From JAHDCJ01 sp039028895 (GTDB taxonomy: Bacteria; Bacteroidota; Bacteroidia; Chitinophagales; Saprospiraceae), in contig JBCCHF010000002.1 of the NCBI GenBank assembly GCA_039028895.1, positions 62,001 through 126,000 on the forward strand: a stretch of DNA of 64,000 nucleotides, in the 5' to 3' direction. A program made the position numbers and the translations under genes. The first letter of the stretch is position 1; every line of letters begins with the position of its first letter. This document shows positions 1-8,532 of the stretch, one piece after another. Under the pieces are notes generated by a model. The model was not told the DNA's origin and did not search any database. It was given only the letters and a program-made list of their open reading frames with translations.

Positions 1-1
1 A

Positions 2-100
2 GGTATGGTATTAACAACTGAGGTTGTTATCAATGACCAGCCAGAAGATGCACCTCCTGCAATGCCAGGTGGTGGCGGGATGCCGCACGGTATGATGTAA
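2..100 (+). CDS. groL: Chaperonin GroEL, C-terminal end (partial)
   Basis: Only the last 32 codons are in the window; the gene begins upstream. The frame from base 2 reads an LTTEVVI segment, an acidic/proline stretch and a glycine- and methionine-rich tail (PGGGGMPHGMM) before TAA. That flexible Gly/Met tail is the hallmark of GroEL, the 60-kDa cytosolic folding chaperonin that works with GroES. Such a short fragment cannot show the ATPase or apical domains, so the call rests on the tail alone. A strong terminator follows about 30 bases later. Confidence 0.85.
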   Translation, partial: GMVLTTEVVINDQPEDAPPAMPGGGGMPHGMM

Positions 101-127
101 ATCAGAAGACTGAAATAGTCATTCAAT

Positions 128-165
128 AAAAAAGCCTCAAGGAAATTTTCCTTGAGGCTTTTACT
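128..165 (+). terminator. Rho-independent terminator after groL
   Basis: A perfect inverted repeat (AAGCCTCAAGGAAA at 132-145 with its complement at 146-160) is preceded by an A run and followed by TT-A-CTTTT. It closes the groL transcript and could also serve yaaA, which converges on it from the other strand. Confidence 0.85.
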
Positions 166-218
166 TTTAGAATGAGCTCCGATTCGAATAAAATAAGGTG
201 ATCGGGTGTTCTTTAAAT

Positions 219-980
219 CTATCTTGTAAACAACCAGTTATTATCGTCTGATAATTCTGGATTAAACTTGTAATCTTCATAATCGAACTCTAATAAATCT
301 TCTGGCTTTTGTGCATTATGTTTAGCGGCCCATCTGCACATCAATCCTCTGGCTCTTTTGGCATTGAATGAAATCATTTTAAGCACACCATTTCTGTTCT
401 CTTTAAATCCGATGCTTATCAGACGACCGTTTAAGTCTTTTTTCTTGACAGACTTAAAATATTCATTAGAGGCCAGGTTAATAATGACTGGTTGTTTGAT
501 CTGTTCGATATCCTGATTAATAAGCTCAGTAATTTTTCCATCCCAATATTCATAAAGGTTTTTCTTTCTCCTGATCTTGAGTCTTGTTCCCATTTCAAGG
601 CGATATGGTTGCATTAAATCAAGCGGTTTTAAAATGCCATAAAGGCCTGAAAGAATACGAATATGTTTTTGGGCATATTCAATTTCTTTTTCTGATAATG
701 TTTCAGCTTCAAGACCCCGGTATACATCTCCTTTAAACGAATAGATAGCCGGTTTGGCATTTTCGGGAAGAAAAGGCGTAGAAAAAGATTGAAATCTTTC
801 GACATTAACCTCTGCAATCTGATCAGAAACTGACATAAGGGTTTTTAATTGTCGTTTTGACTTTTTCTTCAATACATCTACCAACCCATTACTTTCTGAT
901 AGTAATCTTGGTAAAGAATAATCCTTGATATCTAATGGTGATTCATCAAGAGTTTTTGCAGGAGAAATAAGGAATATCAT
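219..980 (-). CDS. yaaA: YaaA/DUF328 family peroxide-stress protein
   Basis: 253 aa, normal for the family. The start MIFLISPAKTLD is the family signature. The conserved blocks KGDVYRGL (about residue 84), LSGLYGILKPLDLMQPYRLEMG (about 110-131) and NLASNEYFKSV (about 167) are all present. In E. coli YaaA is a cytosolic, DNA-binding protein that lowers free iron and limits Fenton damage during peroxide stress. It converges with groL. A perfect -7 box (TATCTTTG on the minus strand, 1015-1022) lies about 35 bases upstream of the ATG, so the gene is probably transcribed alone. No oddities seen. Confidence 0.93.
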   Translation of the reverse strand: MIFLISPAKTLDESPLDIKDYSLPRLLSESNGLVDVLKKKSKRQLKTLMSVSDQIAEVNVERFQSFSTPFLPENAKPAIYSFKGDVYRGLEAETLSEKEIEYAQKHIRILSGLYGILKPLDLMQPYRLEMGTRLKIRRKKNLYEYWDGKITELINQDIEQIKQPVIINLASNEYFKSVKKKDLNGRLISIGFKENRNGVLKMISFNAKRARGLMCRWAAKHNAQKPEDLLEFDYEDYKFNPELSDDNNWLFTR

Positions 981-1014
981 TTAACTTAAATTTGTTATCA
1001 TAAAAACACCAACA

Positions 1015-1022
1015 CAAAGATA
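1015..1022 (-). promoter_or_regulatory. -7 promoter element of yaaA
   Basis: TATCTTTG on the minus strand matches the Bacteroidota -7 consensus TAnnTTTG at every fixed position. No clear TTG lies at the -33 distance. Confidence 0.5.
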
Positions 1023-1479
1023 ATTGTTTAGAACCATTAAACATATTAGAGCAACACTGGATTACCATAGATAAAATCTATTTTGGCAAAAATAAGTTTG
1101 TGTAAAATTACCAGTAGTGGCAAATCGACTACGAAATCCCGCAAACGTTTGCAATATGGGGTTTGGGAAGATATTACATAACGATAATCTTGAATTTAAT
1201 AGATGATTTTTTTAGATATTTCCATTTCATAGACTGTCACAACATATTTTCTTTTTCTTTGCCTTCAAGGCATTTCAATGCTAAATTTGTAATAACAAAA
1301 CTGCTACTTAATTGTAGTTTTTTGTGTTTATTTGTTTGGGTTAGGGAGTCCTTGTTCAATGTAATTGGGCAAGGTTTTCCTTTTTTGGGACTTTGCTATT
1401 CCAATTTATTGTTTATATCTTCCCCTTCGTACAACCATTTCCCTCCCCTGATAGCACTTTAATTTAGAATAAATACTGG
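1023..1479. other. Intergenic region with LacI-family-like palindrome
   Basis: About 460 bases without a convincing gene between divergent yaaA and the sigma factor. It contains a 12-bp perfect palindrome, GCAAACGTTTGC, at 1141-1152, the core of LacI/PurR-type operators. This is flanked by an imperfect wider repeat (AAATCCC left, GGGGTTT right). The following 250 bases are pyrimidine-rich on the plus strand. A 99-codon open frame here has a composition dominated by F, L, I and S and looks accidental. Confidence 0.4.
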
Positions 1480-2019
1480 ATGCCTTTCACTCCGAGCACA
1501 GATGAGTTGAAGTTGATAGAGGCTTGCATTGCCAACGACAGGCTAGCCCAGAAAGCCCTTTATGATAAGTACAAGAATGCTATGTACACATTGGCTTATC
1601 GTATGACAGGGAATTTCCAGGATGCTAACGAGGTTTTGCAAGATGCGTTTCTGAGAGTTTTCAGAGCCTTGCCTAAGTTTAGGAAAGAGTCGACACTTGG
1701 AGCCTGGATCAAGGTAATAGTGGTAAGAGCTGCTTTGACCAAAGTCAAAAAGAAGTTTCAATTCGAATCTTTGGAAGAGACAACACTTCACACCCACGTT
1801 GAATGGGAGCATCCCATTGATATCGATTACCTGGAAAAAGCGATCCAATCCTTACCGGAAGGATATAGAACGGTTTTCCTATTAATTGAGGTAGAAGGCT
1901 ATAAACACAGAGAAGTGGCAGAAATGTTAAATATCTCAGAAGGGACTTCAAAGTCGCAGCTTTTTCATGCAAAGAAGCATTTGCAAAAAATGCTTGAAAA
2001 AACTGGTAAGTATACATGA
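1480..2019 (+). CDS. ECF-type RNA polymerase sigma factor
   Basis: 179 aa with two domains. Sigma region 2 spans about residues 25-90 (LYDKYKNAMYTLAYRMTGN and the DANEVLQDAFLRVFRAL helix). Region 4 spans about 120-172 (LPEGYRTVFLLIEVEGYKHREVAEML and an EGTSKSQLFHAKKHL recognition helix). The two are joined by a short linker, as in extracytoplasmic-function sigma factors, which direct RNA polymerase to stress or envelope promoters. Its TGA overlaps the ATG of the next gene by four bases (ATGA), so translation is probably coupled. The partner gene has one membrane segment and is the likely anti-sigma factor. Target promoters are not recognisable here. Confidence 0.93.
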   Translation: MPFTPSTDELKLIEACIANDRLAQKALYDKYKNAMYTLAYRMTGNFQDANEVLQDAFLRVFRALPKFRKESTLGAWIKVIVVRAALTKVKKKFQFESLEETTLHTHVEWEHPIDIDYLEKAIQSLPEGYRTVFLLIEVEGYKHREVAEMLNISEGTSKSQLFHAKKHLQKMLEKTGKYT

Positions 2020-2612
2020 AATTTGAGCAACAAAACAAGTTAAAAGAAGCGCTGGATCGGCTGCCTGTTTACAAACCGGGTCATGAAGTTTGGGACAATA
2101 TTTCCAGCCAGTTGGGATATGCTCCAAAATCATGGCTGGCAAAGACATTGCCTGTTTATAAGGCGCCTGAATCCATCTGGAAAGCGATTTCAACTCAATT
2201 GGATCAGGCTAAACCAACTACACCTGTAATCAAGAAAATTTATAGGTATGCAGCAGTACTGGCTGGTGCTCTCGTCGCCAGTTTTTTTCTTTTTCAACAA
2301 TTTTCAGACACTAGAAAAGAGGTGGTCAGCTTTAGCGTAGAATCGTTTAATAAGATGATCGGCAGCAATAACTGGGAGGACGATGAATCAGCTTTTGCCA
2401 TGCTCGACGAATATTGTGAAAACAAGTCTTATTCATGTACCACAGAGGAATTTGTTTCTCTCAAAGCGGAACTTGACGAATTGAATTCGGCCCATTCCGA
2501 ATTGAAAGCTGTGCTAACGGCCTATAATGAAGATCCAATTTTACTCGAACAATTAACCCTAATCGAAAGACAACGAACAGATTTGTTAAAGACCCTCTTC
2601 GCGAAAATATAA
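2016..2612 (+). CDS. Putative anti-sigma factor, single-pass membrane protein
   Basis: 198 aa. A single hydrophobic segment (about residues 75-94, YAAVLAGALVASFFLFQQF) separates an N-terminal cytoplasmic part from a C-terminal part of acidic helices. The N-terminal part holds an internal duplication: LPVYKPGHEVWDNISSQL (16-33) and LPVYKAPESIWKAISTQL (45-62), 29 residues apart. I recognise no named domain. Position directly after an ECF sigma gene with a four-base overlap, plus the topology, suggests that it binds the sigma factor at the membrane. The duplicated motif is the best candidate for the sigma-binding element; this is inference. Confidence 0.65.
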   Translation: MKFEQQNKLKEALDRLPVYKPGHEVWDNISSQLGYAPKSWLAKTLPVYKAPESIWKAISTQLDQAKPTTPVIKKIYRYAAVLAGALVASFFLFQQFSDTRKEVVSFSVESFNKMIGSNNWEDDESAFAMLDEYCENKSYSCTTEEFVSLKAELDELNSAHSELKAVLTAYNEDPILLEQLTLIERQRTDLLKTLFAKI

Positions 2613-2615
2613 TCG

Positions 2616-3515
2616 ATGAAACATCATATTATCATCCCACTGTTTACAATGCTTTTTTGTGCGCTCGCATTTAACTTTTTAAAAGCACAGGACGAATTGC
2701 AGGTTGTCACCAAAACGATAACCAAAAATATCCCCTATAAAAGTGGTGACACTGTTTTTGTAGATGGGAAAAAAGCCGAGATCATTGTTAATACCTGGGA
2801 AAGAGATGAAGTAAAGATCCAGGTAAAATTAAGCAGCAAACACCCGCTTCAGATCAGAGCAGAGAAAGATATGGAGATGGCAAATGTTGTCACTGAAAAA
2901 ATAGGCAACTCTATTTACATCAAAAATGACTTTGGCCCTGAAGAGCAAAAACCAGAATCTAATCTTTCGGCCCGTTACCAGATTTTGATGCCGACTTATT
3001 GTCCTTTGACTTTAAAGAATCATTTTGGTCAAACAGATATCGAAGCCCTGAAATCTGATATCGAAGTTGCAGGAGAATTTTCAAAAATACGACTAAATAA
3101 CGTCAAGGGTAATGTCAACATCACATCCTATTTTGGAGATATCGAAGCCCAATATCTAACTGGCGATGTAACCATCAATTCCCGGAGGTCAAATATTGAT
3201 ATGAGCAACCTTGCCGGAGATTTTGAAATCAAGGCGCAATACGGCCTTGTCAAAATAGATGCTAATCAAACCTTGATAAATCTCGATATTGAAGCTGAGA
3301 AATCAGACGTGCATTTTACCCCTTATCTGGGCATGAATAAAGAAATGTATTATAACCTGTTAGCCGAATACGGAAAGATCAGTGTACCCAAAGATTTGAA
3401 ATTTGATTTCCTTGAAAACTCAAGCAAATCCCAAAAAGCCATTTACGGAACGTATAAAGATGGGTACGCCATTAATATCACAACCTCATTTGGTAAAATA
3501 ATAATCGGGCAATAG
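2616..3515 (+). CDS. Secreted beta-rich protein, DUF4097-like adhesin fold
   Basis: 299 aa with a clear signal peptide (residues 1-24, cleaved near LKAQ). The rest is built from short strands with recurring G-D-I/N-V-N turns (KGNVNITSYFGDIEA, TGDVTINSRRSNIDM), as in DUF4097-type putative adhesins of the cell envelope. It starts three bases after the putative anti-sigma gene, so sigma, anti-sigma and this protein form one operon. It may be the output or the sensed envelope component of that regulon. It ends before a hairpin shared with the converging peptidase gene. Function unknown beyond exported beta-structure. Confidence 0.6.
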   Translation: MKHHIIIPLFTMLFCALAFNFLKAQDELQVVTKTITKNIPYKSGDTVFVDGKKAEIIVNTWERDEVKIQVKLSSKHPLQIRAEKDMEMANVVTEKIGNSIYIKNDFGPEEQKPESNLSARYQILMPTYCPLTLKNHFGQTDIEALKSDIEVAGEFSKIRLNNVKGNVNITSYFGDIEAQYLTGDVTINSRRSNIDMSNLAGDFEIKAQYGLVKIDANQTLINLDIEAEKSDVHFTPYLGMNKEMYYNLLAEYGKISVPKDLKFDFLENSSKSQKAIYGTYKDGYAINITTSFGKIIIGQ

Positions 3516-3574
3516 CCTATTGTTTTCTTTTCAGCCATTAAACCCTTGGACGCGAACCCGCCGTCCAGACAAGT

Positions 3575-3611
3575 TGACAAATGCCCTGGCCTTTTCGCCG
3601 GGGTTTGTCAT
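3575..3611. terminator. Bidirectional hairpin between convergent genes
   Basis: TGACAAA-TGCCCTGG pairs with CCGGGG-TTTGTCA around an eight-base loop, ending at the stop codon of the minus-strand peptidase gene. The uridine tracts are short, so it is only a probable terminator. Confidence 0.55.
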
Positions 3612-5291
3612 TTAAAAGGTGACTTCAAGATTGAGTATCTCTTCTCCCCTTTTAACTTTTACAGGTACCGACTGTCCTTTCTTGTGGCCGCCTAAAGCAT
3701 CCATATAACCATAAATATCCTTCACTTCGAATTTCCCAATGCCCAAAATAATATCACCTGCTTCTAATCCGCCTTTTTGGGCAGGATTCCCATCACTGAC
3801 GCCATCAATCTTCATCCCTTCGCCCTGATAACTATAACTAGGCATTACACCCATTGTTACGGTAAACTTTCGCCTGCCGCCCTCATTTTGTTTGTCTTTG
3901 GTTTTGGTGAATTCCAGTTTCCCATCATCGTCAGAAGCAGTAATTAGCTTTCTCAAAAATTCATGGATCAGATGCATACCCATATAATTGAGTCTTTCCC
4001 AGTCATCTTCAGGCTTATGATAGTAATCATGCGTTCCGGTAAAAAGAGCAAGCACTGGAATGTCTTTGAGATAAAATGAAGTATGATCTGAAGGACCAAT
4101 GCCTGATTCGTTTGTCACCAGTTCTAGTCCCCATGCTTTCGGCTTGGCCTCAACCAATAAATTTCCCCATGCAGGAGAAGTACCCGTTCCGTTAATAATT
4201 AAGGTTCGGTTTTTCATCATACCAATCATATCGAGGTTGATCATGTATGAAACTTCCTCCAGGTTAATGGTAGGATTTTCTATGTAGTACTTGGAGCCTA
4301 ATAACCCCATTTCCTCTCCGGAAAAACCAATAAAAAGTACATTGCTCTTTAGCTCGGTGTTGGAAAGTGATTTCGCCAACTCAATCATTACAGATATTCC
4401 TGATGCATTGTCATCAGCACCATTATGTATCTTCTTTTCTTTCCCCATGTACCTGGAACCGAACTCCCCATATCCAAGATGATCATAATGACCGCCAATG
4501 ATGATAGTGTTTTCGCTGTTGTTGTCAATCATCCCAACAACATTATGGCCAGTCCTTTTATCTGCTATGAGGTCAACATTGATCTCCGCTTTTTGGCCAT
4601 TAAGGCTTAGTAATTTCTCTGCATTGTAGGCAAATAACACAGGTATGGACGAAGGCTTGATATTTTTTCCAAAATCTTGCTCGGGATCAGGTGCATTTTC
4701 ATCCGAATTGATAAACACCACAGCTCTTGCGCCTTTCGACTCTGCAATCTTTATTTTATTCCTGATCGTACCGAATTGGGCTAACTCAGAATGAGGATTT
4801 TCGCTGTCAGGCGTGCCTGATTCAACTATCAATATGCGGTTCTTTATTTTTTTTATTCCTGCATAGTCATCATGCTTTCCGTCTGGAGTCGTAATGCCAT
4901 GGCCGACATAAACCATTTTGCCTTTTACAGATCCATTACTGCTATATTCCAATGGCAGATAGTCTTTATCCAATGTCTGAACCTGTTTCGAACAAATGAA
5001 GCTGTTATTGGTCCCGTAATCTTTTCCCACAATTACCTCAAATGGTTGTAAAAACGAACCATTGCCACCCATTGGCTTCATCTTAAGGTCCTGGAAAACC
5101 TTGAAAATATAGGTGGCCGCCTTCAGTTCTCCCGGAGTGCCTGTTTCTCTGCCTTCCAAATCATCAGAAGCAAGATATTTAACATGTTGCTCGAGTTGAA
5201 ACCGCTCACGGTCAAAAGGAACCGTTTGTGCAAATGATTGGATTGCAAAGGCAACCAATAAAATTGGGAATACTATTCTGATACTTTTCAT
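3612..5291 (-). CDS. Secreted M28 zinc peptidase with PA and PDZ domains
   Basis: 559 aa from the ATG at 5291. An upstream in-frame ATG (5312) lies inside a perfect -7 box (TAACTTTG, 5310-5317), which decides the start. A signal peptide (1-22) precedes a region with a PA-like insert (about 120-240). The M28 di-zinc site follows: GGHYDH (His 268), NGADDNASG (Asp 293), SGEEMG (Glu 326/327), NLDMIG (Asp 354) and the THDYYH cluster (421-425). A PDZ domain ends the protein (about 485-559). Family members are periplasmic or secreted aminopeptidases acting on peptides. It is divergent from the NUDIX gene. All catalytic residues appear intact. Confidence 0.92.
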   Translation of the reverse strand: MKSIRIVFPILLVAFAIQSFAQTVPFDRERFQLEQHVKYLASDDLEGRETGTPGELKAATYIFKVFQDLKMKPMGGNGSFLQPFEVIVGKDYGTNNSFICSKQVQTLDKDYLPLEYSSNGSVKGKMVYVGHGITTPDGKHDDYAGIKKIKNRILIVESGTPDSENPHSELAQFGTIRNKIKIAESKGARAVVFINSDENAPDPEQDFGKNIKPSSIPVLFAYNAEKLLSLNGQKAEINVDLIADKRTGHNVVGMIDNNSENTIIIGGHYDHLGYGEFGSRYMGKEKKIHNGADDNASGISVMIELAKSLSNTELKSNVLFIGFSGEEMGLLGSKYYIENPTINLEEVSYMINLDMIGMMKNRTLIINGTGTSPAWGNLLVEAKPKAWGLELVTNESGIGPSDHTSFYLKDIPVLALFTGTHDYYHKPEDDWERLNYMGMHLIHEFLRKLITASDDDGKLEFTKTKDKQNEGGRRKFTVTMGVMPSYSYQGEGMKIDGVSDGNPAQKGGLEAGDIILGIGKFEVKDIYGYMDALGGHKKGQSVPVKVKRGEEILNLEVTF

Positions 5292-5309
5292 TGCATAAAA
5301 TTTAAGGCA

Positions 5310-5317
5310 CAAAGTTA
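5310..5317 (-). promoter_or_regulatory. -7 promoter element of M28 peptidase gene
   Basis: TAACTTTG on the minus strand is a full match to TAnnTTTG, about 20 bases upstream of the chosen ATG. Confidence 0.55.
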
Positions 5318-5366
5318 CTAAAAATTAGGCCTGCAGTACATCCTGCAATTGTTAACATACATTAAC

Positions 5367-5374
5367 TATTTTTG
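5367..5374 (+). promoter_or_regulatory. -7 promoter element of NUDIX gene
   Basis: TATTTTTG matches TAnnTTTG, 19 bases before the ATG at 5394. A TTG at 5349-5351 is closer than the usual -33 spacing. Confidence 0.5.
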
Positions 5375-5393
5375 CGTCAAAAACCAGCAATAA

Positions 5394-5942
5394 ATGGAGT
5401 GGAAACTTGTCAAAAGTGAACGTGGCCCTGAATACAAAATCTTTAGTGTCCGTTTCGATTATAAGATCAATCCCAGAAATGGAAAAACCGTAAAAGTAAT
5501 TGTCCTCGAATCGCAGGACAGTGTAAATGTTGTGGCTGTTTCAAAAGATCAAAAAATCCTTTTCATCCGTCAGCATCGGTTTGGAACCGGAGAAAACACC
5601 CTCGAACTTCCAGGTGGACTCATCGACCCGGGAGAAGATCCATTAGTAGCTTGTAAAAGAGAGCTCAGGGAAGAGACCGGATACACTGGAACTGGATGGC
5701 AACCACTGGGAAAGATTGGGTCAAACCCGGTCTATTTTGATAACTATGTCCATCATTTTACAACATCAGGTATTGAACTCAGCCAGGAAACTGATTTCGA
5801 TGAAGAAGAAGCGATAGAACCCGTAATGATCCCAGTCTCAAAAGCCAAAGCGATGCTGTTCAATGGGAAATTCGATCACCCACACACTGTAAACGCTTTA
5901 ATCCGATATTTTGGACAAAGAAGGAAAACTACGTCTGAGTAA
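5394..5942 (+). CDS. NUDIX hydrolase, ADP-ribose pyrophosphatase-like
   Basis: 182 aa. Residues 75-97 form a complete Nudix box (G-x5-E-x7-REL-x-EE-x-G-Y), which binds Mg2+ and positions the diphosphate substrate. The preceding strand (ILFIRQHRFGTGENTLELPGG) and the overall length resemble ADP-ribose/nucleoside-diphosphate-sugar pyrophosphatases rather than MutT. The likely reaction is hydrolysis of a nucleoside diphosphate linked to another moiety in the cytoplasm. Exact substrate cannot be read from sequence. It converges with the threonine aldolase gene 24 bases downstream. Confidence 0.88.
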   Translation: MEWKLVKSERGPEYKIFSVRFDYKINPRNGKTVKVIVLESQDSVNVVAVSKDQKILFIRQHRFGTGENTLELPGGLIDPGEDPLVACKRELREETGYTGTGWQPLGKIGSNPVYFDNYVHHFTTSGIELSQETDFDEEEAIEPVMIPVSKAKAMLFNGKFDHPHTVNALIRYFGQRRKTTSE

Positions 5943-5966
5943 AATATTTTTTAAAAAAAGTAAAGA

Positions 5967-6974
5967 CTAAAGTGTTGATAAAACAGTCTCCAGCATTTCA
6001 TCGGTGAAGTTGAGGTGAGTGGTAAATCTTACTGTTTGAGGTCCGAACGGAACTGCTTTTATCCCCTTTCCGGCAAGGTGTTCAAGAAAAGAAGCACTAG
6101 TGTATGGAGGCTTTACATCAAAAATTACAATATTCGTTTTTACAGGACGTACATTTTCTACATAATCAAGTGTAACGAGTTTCTCCCCAAGTATTCTCGC
6201 CCTGTCATTATCCTCTTTTAACCTTTCGATATGGTTATCCAGGGCATAGATTCCTGCTGCGGCCAGGAAACCTGCTTGTCTCATTCCGCCTCCCATTACC
6301 TTCCTTATTCTTCTTGCTTTTTTAATAAAATCAGCATCGCCCAAAAGAAGTGAACCGACGGGTGCTCCAAGTCCTTTCGAAAGACAGATTGAAACAGAGT
6401 CAAAAAGGCTCCCCCACTCTTCCGCCGATTCTCCTGTTTCGACCAGGGCGTTAAATAGTCTTGCACCATCAAGATGCAGGTTGATGCCTTTTGCTTTACA
6501 CAATTTTGAGATCGGTCTAATTTCATCTATCGTGTAATAATTGCCTCCTCCTTTGTTTGTTGTATTTTCCAAAACGACTAATGAAGAACTTGGCAACCAC
6601 TCGTAATCAGGATTTATGGCCGCTTCAATCTGTTCAGCGGTGATCTTTCCAAATTCGCCTTTTAGCAGCTTTATGCCTATTCGGGCATTATAACTATATC
6701 CTGCTGTCTCGTATTGATAGACATGCGATAACTCATCACAAATAACTTCATCCAGTTTTCCTGTATGTAGCTGAAGTGCAATCTGATTGGTCATAGTGCC
6801 GGAAGGACAGTACAAACCTGCTTCCTTGCCGAGTAATTTCGCTGCTTTTTCCTGCAACTTGTTGACAGTGGGGTCCTGAGCAAAAACATCATCACCAACC
6901 GAAGCATCCATCATCGCCTTTAGCATGGGTTCAGTAGGCACAGTTACAGTATCTGAAATCAGATTTATTTCCAT
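5967..6974 (-). CDS. ltaE: Low-specificity L-threonine aldolase
   Basis: 335 aa from the ATG at 6974 (MEINLISDTVT); an ATG three codons earlier is less likely because homologues begin with this strand. It is a fold-type I PLP enzyme. The block YCPSGTMTNQIAL binds cofactor phosphate, HLDGARLFNA carries the cofactor-contacting Asp, and SICLSKGLGAPVGS carries the Schiff-base lysine. It cleaves L-threonine or allo-threonine to glycine and acetaldehyde. Length and motif order are normal. It appears to be a single-gene unit between convergent and divergent neighbours. Confidence 0.93.
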   Translation of the reverse strand: MEINLISDTVTVPTEPMLKAMMDASVGDDVFAQDPTVNKLQEKAAKLLGKEAGLYCPSGTMTNQIALQLHTGKLDEVICDELSHVYQYETAGYSYNARIGIKLLKGEFGKITAEQIEAAINPDYEWLPSSSLVVLENTTNKGGGNYYTIDEIRPISKLCKAKGINLHLDGARLFNALVETGESAEEWGSLFDSVSICLSKGLGAPVGSLLLGDADFIKKARRIRKVMGGGMRQAGFLAAAGIYALDNHIERLKEDNDRARILGEKLVTLDYVENVRPVKTNIVIFDVKPPYTSASFLEHLAGKGIKAVPFGPQTVRFTTHLNFTDEMLETVLSTL

Positions 6975-7162
6975 GGAGAACAAGGTTTACTTAAGCCATT
7001 CTAAAATTCATGGCAAATGTTAGAGTATAAATTTGATATTATTTCACAAATAAATTCACAATACCGCTCATAACCCTATGATATTCAATCAATTTTGAAA
7101 GAGTTTGAAACAAAAACTGCCCCTTTCACGTATCAAGAATCAGTCAAAGACAATTAATACAG

Positions 7163-7561
7163 ATGAAAGAATTTCGTACCATGCCTATTTACATGAAGGG
7201 GCAAGAAATCATCGATCTTACCAGGGCACTTGTAGCAAGTTTCAAAGAATCGAAAGAGAGCCAGGAAATTGGCCAATTAATGATGGAGAACGCATACACG
7301 ATAACCTCCAAAATTGCTAGGGCTGAAGGAGAAGACTGGTACTCCAATCGACTTGACAATGCCACCCTAATCAAATTAGCAGCCAAAGAATTAATTGCAC
7401 AGGTCGACCTTTGTCGAAGCCTTGAATTGACAGATTGTGACTACCTCGACCTCGTTGATACCGAAATGGACAAATTCAGGATGGTGTTTCTTGAATGGGT
7501 AGCTTCCTTCAACGAAGACAATGATATGATCGATGAATGGAGTTTTCACCATCTAAGGTAA
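7163..7561 (+). CDS. Small helical protein, four-helix-bundle-like
   Basis: 132 aa, predicted almost entirely alpha-helical with four amphipathic segments (EIIDLTRALVASFK, LMMENAYTITSKIARAEG, LIKLAAKELIAQVDLCRSL and VDTEMDKFRMVFLEWVASF). The pattern, with a short connector rich in E and N after helix two, resembles the four-helix-bundle (S23-like) proteins widespread in Bacteroidota, whose role is unknown. No signal peptide, metal motif or catalytic residue stands out. It converges on the transporter gene 16 bases away. Function not assigned. Confidence 0.6.
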   Translation: MKEFRTMPIYMKGQEIIDLTRALVASFKESKESQEIGQLMMENAYTITSKIARAEGEDWYSNRLDNATLIKLAAKELIAQVDLCRSLELTDCDYLDLVDTEMDKFRMVFLEWVASFNEDNDMIDEWSFHHLR

Positions 7562-7577
7562 TCCGCTCATTTCACTA

Positions 7578-8387
7578 TTACATTGCTGCTTCTTTTTTCA
7601 TCTTCTCGGCCAATTCCTCTCCCAGGTACCGATCAATCAAACTATGAGCAAGGTATATTAATGGAGTTAAAACAACAGCCATAAAGAACTTGTAAATATA
7701 ATTGACTACACAAACCGAAAGCACCAATACTATACTCCAGTTGCCCCAAATGTAAAAGGCAATAAACAATACCACAAAACTGTCAATCAATTGGGAGATA
7801 AGGGTTGATCCTGTTGCTCTCAACCATACCATCTTCTCTCCTGTCGCTTTTTTGATTTTGTGGAACACAAATACATCTACAAACTGTCCGATCAGGAAGG
7901 CCACCAATGACCCGATAATAATGCCCAGGCCCTGCCCGAAAACTACCTTATAGGCATAATCATAGTCCGAAACTTTCGAGAGTGCCTCAGCTTGTTGAGC
8001 TTCTGTCCAATCAGGGTTAATATGTGATTGAGGCCAGAATCCTGCTGGATCGAGATTAATTGCCATATAGACCATAATAAACGCATAAGAGATCAGCGCG
8101 ACTGCCAAAAATGAAAGCAACCTCACCCCTTTCGCTCCATAATATTCATTGATCACATCCGTCATTACGAAAACTACGGGCCATAAAAGTACCCCGGCTG
8201 TCAGGTTAAAACCCAGCCCCGACTCACCGAAGATGGTCATATTTAGCGGGGTGTACCCCAAAGTGGACTCAAGCGAAAAGACCTTGACACCAATGAACTC
8301 AGCCATCAAAGCATTGGCAACAAAAAAGCCACCTAAAATGATAAATAACCTGTTTTCTTTCTTAAGGACTGGAGACACTACTGACAT
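7578..8387 (-). CDS. yhhQ: Queuosine precursor transporter, YhhQ/VUT family
   Basis: 269 aa integral membrane protein with about seven hydrophobic segments. Family blocks are clear: MTDVINEYYGAKGVR in the first half and ATGSTLISQLIDSFVVLFIAF in the second, both with conserved polar residues inside the membrane. YhhQ-type carriers import preQ0/preQ1 (or queuine) for queuosine modification of tRNA. A QueD-like gene lies at 26276 in this window, so the cell may both make and salvage precursors. I saw no preQ1 riboswitch in the leader. Single gene, divergent from the lipoprotein gene. Confidence 0.9.
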   Translation of the reverse strand: MSVVSPVLKKENRLFIILGGFFVANALMAEFIGVKVFSLESTLGYTPLNMTIFGESGLGFNLTAGVLLWPVVFVMTDVINEYYGAKGVRLLSFLAVALISYAFIMVYMAINLDPAGFWPQSHINPDWTEAQQAEALSKVSDYDYAYKVVFGQGLGIIIGSLVAFLIGQFVDVFVFHKIKKATGEKMVWLRATGSTLISQLIDSFVVLFIAFYIWGNWSIVLVLSVCVVNYIYKFFMAVVLTPLIYLAHSLIDRYLGEELAEKMKKEAAM

Positions 8388-8532
8388 GGATTAACATTGA
8401 GTTTACAAAGAAGACTTTCTAATTAACAATTTTTTAAAAATGGTTGAAACGAGAGTTAATATATAGTGCCGTTTTTTGCACCAGATTATTCAAAATAAAT
8501 TAAAGTTGACAATAACCAAAAACAAAATTGAA

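Noticed and set aside
1163..1462. 99-codon open frame on the plus strand upstream of the sigma factor gene
   Set aside because: Composition is dominated by F, L, I and S as expected from pyrimidine-rich noncoding DNA, with no motif, and it fills what looks like a long leader.
8388..8532. preQ1 riboswitch upstream of the queuosine-precursor transporter
   Set aside because: The short AT-rich leader shows no H-type pseudoknot core.
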